A stretch of 64,000 nt of DNA from Chelatococcus reniformis. GTDB lineage: Bacteria > Pseudomonadota > Alphaproteobacteria > Rhizobiales > Beijerinckiaceae. The translations under genes and the position numbers were made by a program. The stretch spans positions 124,001-188,000 of the forward strand of contig NZ_BMGG01000002.1 of the NCBI RefSeq assembly GCF_014640075.1, given 5' to 3'. Within the stretch, counting starts at the first letter, position 1. Every line of letters starts with the position of its first letter. Below, one piece after another: positions 63,845 through 64,000 of this stretch. Under the pieces are notes generated by a model, which did not search any database, had not been told where the DNA came from, and saw only the letters and a list, made by a program, of their open reading frames with translations.

Positions 63845-64000
63845 GTGAACGGGTCAGAGCGCTTCATTGTCGTCACCGGGGGCCCCGGCTCCGGCAAGAG
63901 CACGCTACTCGACGCGCTGGCCGCGGAGGGTGTCGCCGTCATGCCGGAGGCCGGACGTGCCATCATCCGCGATCAGGTGGCGATCGGTGGTGCAGCATTG
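63845..64000 (+). CDS. P-loop NTPase/kinase, N-terminal fragment (cut by window edge)
   Basis: A GTG at 63845 is preceded by a near-perfect AAGGAGG five bases upstream. The 52 visible residues show strand 1 and Walker A, FIVVTGGPGSGKSTLLDALAAEG, followed by VAVMPEAGRAIIRDQ. This pattern fits the AAA_28 group of small predicted ATPases/kinases. The rest is outside the window. Confidence 0.8.
   Translation, partial: MNGSERFIVVTGGPGSGKSTLLDALAAEGVAVMPEAGRAIIRDQVAIGGAAL

Noticed and set aside
63522-63848. Small ORFs in the final intergenic region
   Set aside because: They overlap a palindromic repeat and lack ribosome sites and family patterns.

Overview
The window is high-GC DNA from an alphaproteobacterium, most likely of the order Hyphomicrobiales (Rhizobiales). 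The grounds are an NAD-dependent fdsGBA-fdhD-fdsD formate dehydrogenase operon, many orphan ABC solute-binding proteins, short acyl-CoA and SDR gene clusters, and RIME-like intergenic repeats of the type seen in rhizobia and their relatives. No rRNA, tRNA, CRISPR array, transposase or phage structural gene was seen. The assignment is inference from gene content; no species can be named.

Layout. 1-1746: a secreted ExeM/NucH-type nuclease, cut by the window edge. 2390-10324: a formate module (fdsG, fdsB, fdsA, fdhD, fdsD, then an oxalate/formate-type MFS carrier that appears to carry its small partner subunit as a C-terminal fusion). 10635-14120: an NMT1/SsuA-type ABC importer on the minus strand. 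14364-23477: an acyl-CoA catabolic cluster (phosphotransferase-like protein, acyl-CoA dehydrogenase, SDR, crotonase-fold protein, AMP-dependent ligase) with two orphan branched-chain-amino-acid-type binding proteins and a TetR regulator. 23524-24660: a divergent NAD(P)-binding protein/HxlR regulator pair. 24684-38311: an acyl-CoA ligase divergent from a long plus-strand block of class III aminotransferase, NTF2-like protein, IclR regulator, hydantoinase A/B pair and a complete Dpp-type ABC importer. This looks like uptake and ring opening of a cyclic amide or imide followed by nitrogen removal, but the substrate is not shown by the sequence.

38424-42961: a minus-strand operon of Baeyer-Villiger monooxygenase, SDR, alpha/beta hydrolase and a frameshifted GNAT gene, divergent from a TetR gene with two matched 18-bp inverted repeats between them. 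43078-51513: small DUF3606 protein, SelO pseudokinase, SLC13-type carrier, LysM protein, a LysR/FMN-protein divergent pair sharing a perfect 25-bp palindrome, then a DUF6065 protein divergent from a GT1-like glycosyltransferase. 51591-53100: a gene-poor, AT-richer island bounded by two copies of a palindromic repeat; it holds two coupled small genes (44 and 108 residues). The larger product has 19 acidic residues and no lysine or arginine, and it is the most unusual coding sequence here. 53134-57031: another orphan binding protein, an unknown 156-residue protein with a decayed partial duplicate 1.1 kb away, an SDR and a VOC protein. 57056-64000: an RND efflux pump with its adaptor, a class I PPK2 with a partner protein, a small secreted cysteine protein and the start of a P-loop NTPase.

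Three families of short palindromic repeats are scattered through the window. Two copies of the first family supply the stop codon of the upstream gene. No wholly new multi-gene system can be demonstrated from sequence alone. The best candidates for follow-up are the 51.6-53.1 kb small-gene island with the adjacent DUF6065/glycosyltransferase pair, and the aminotransferase-hydantoinase-Dpp block.
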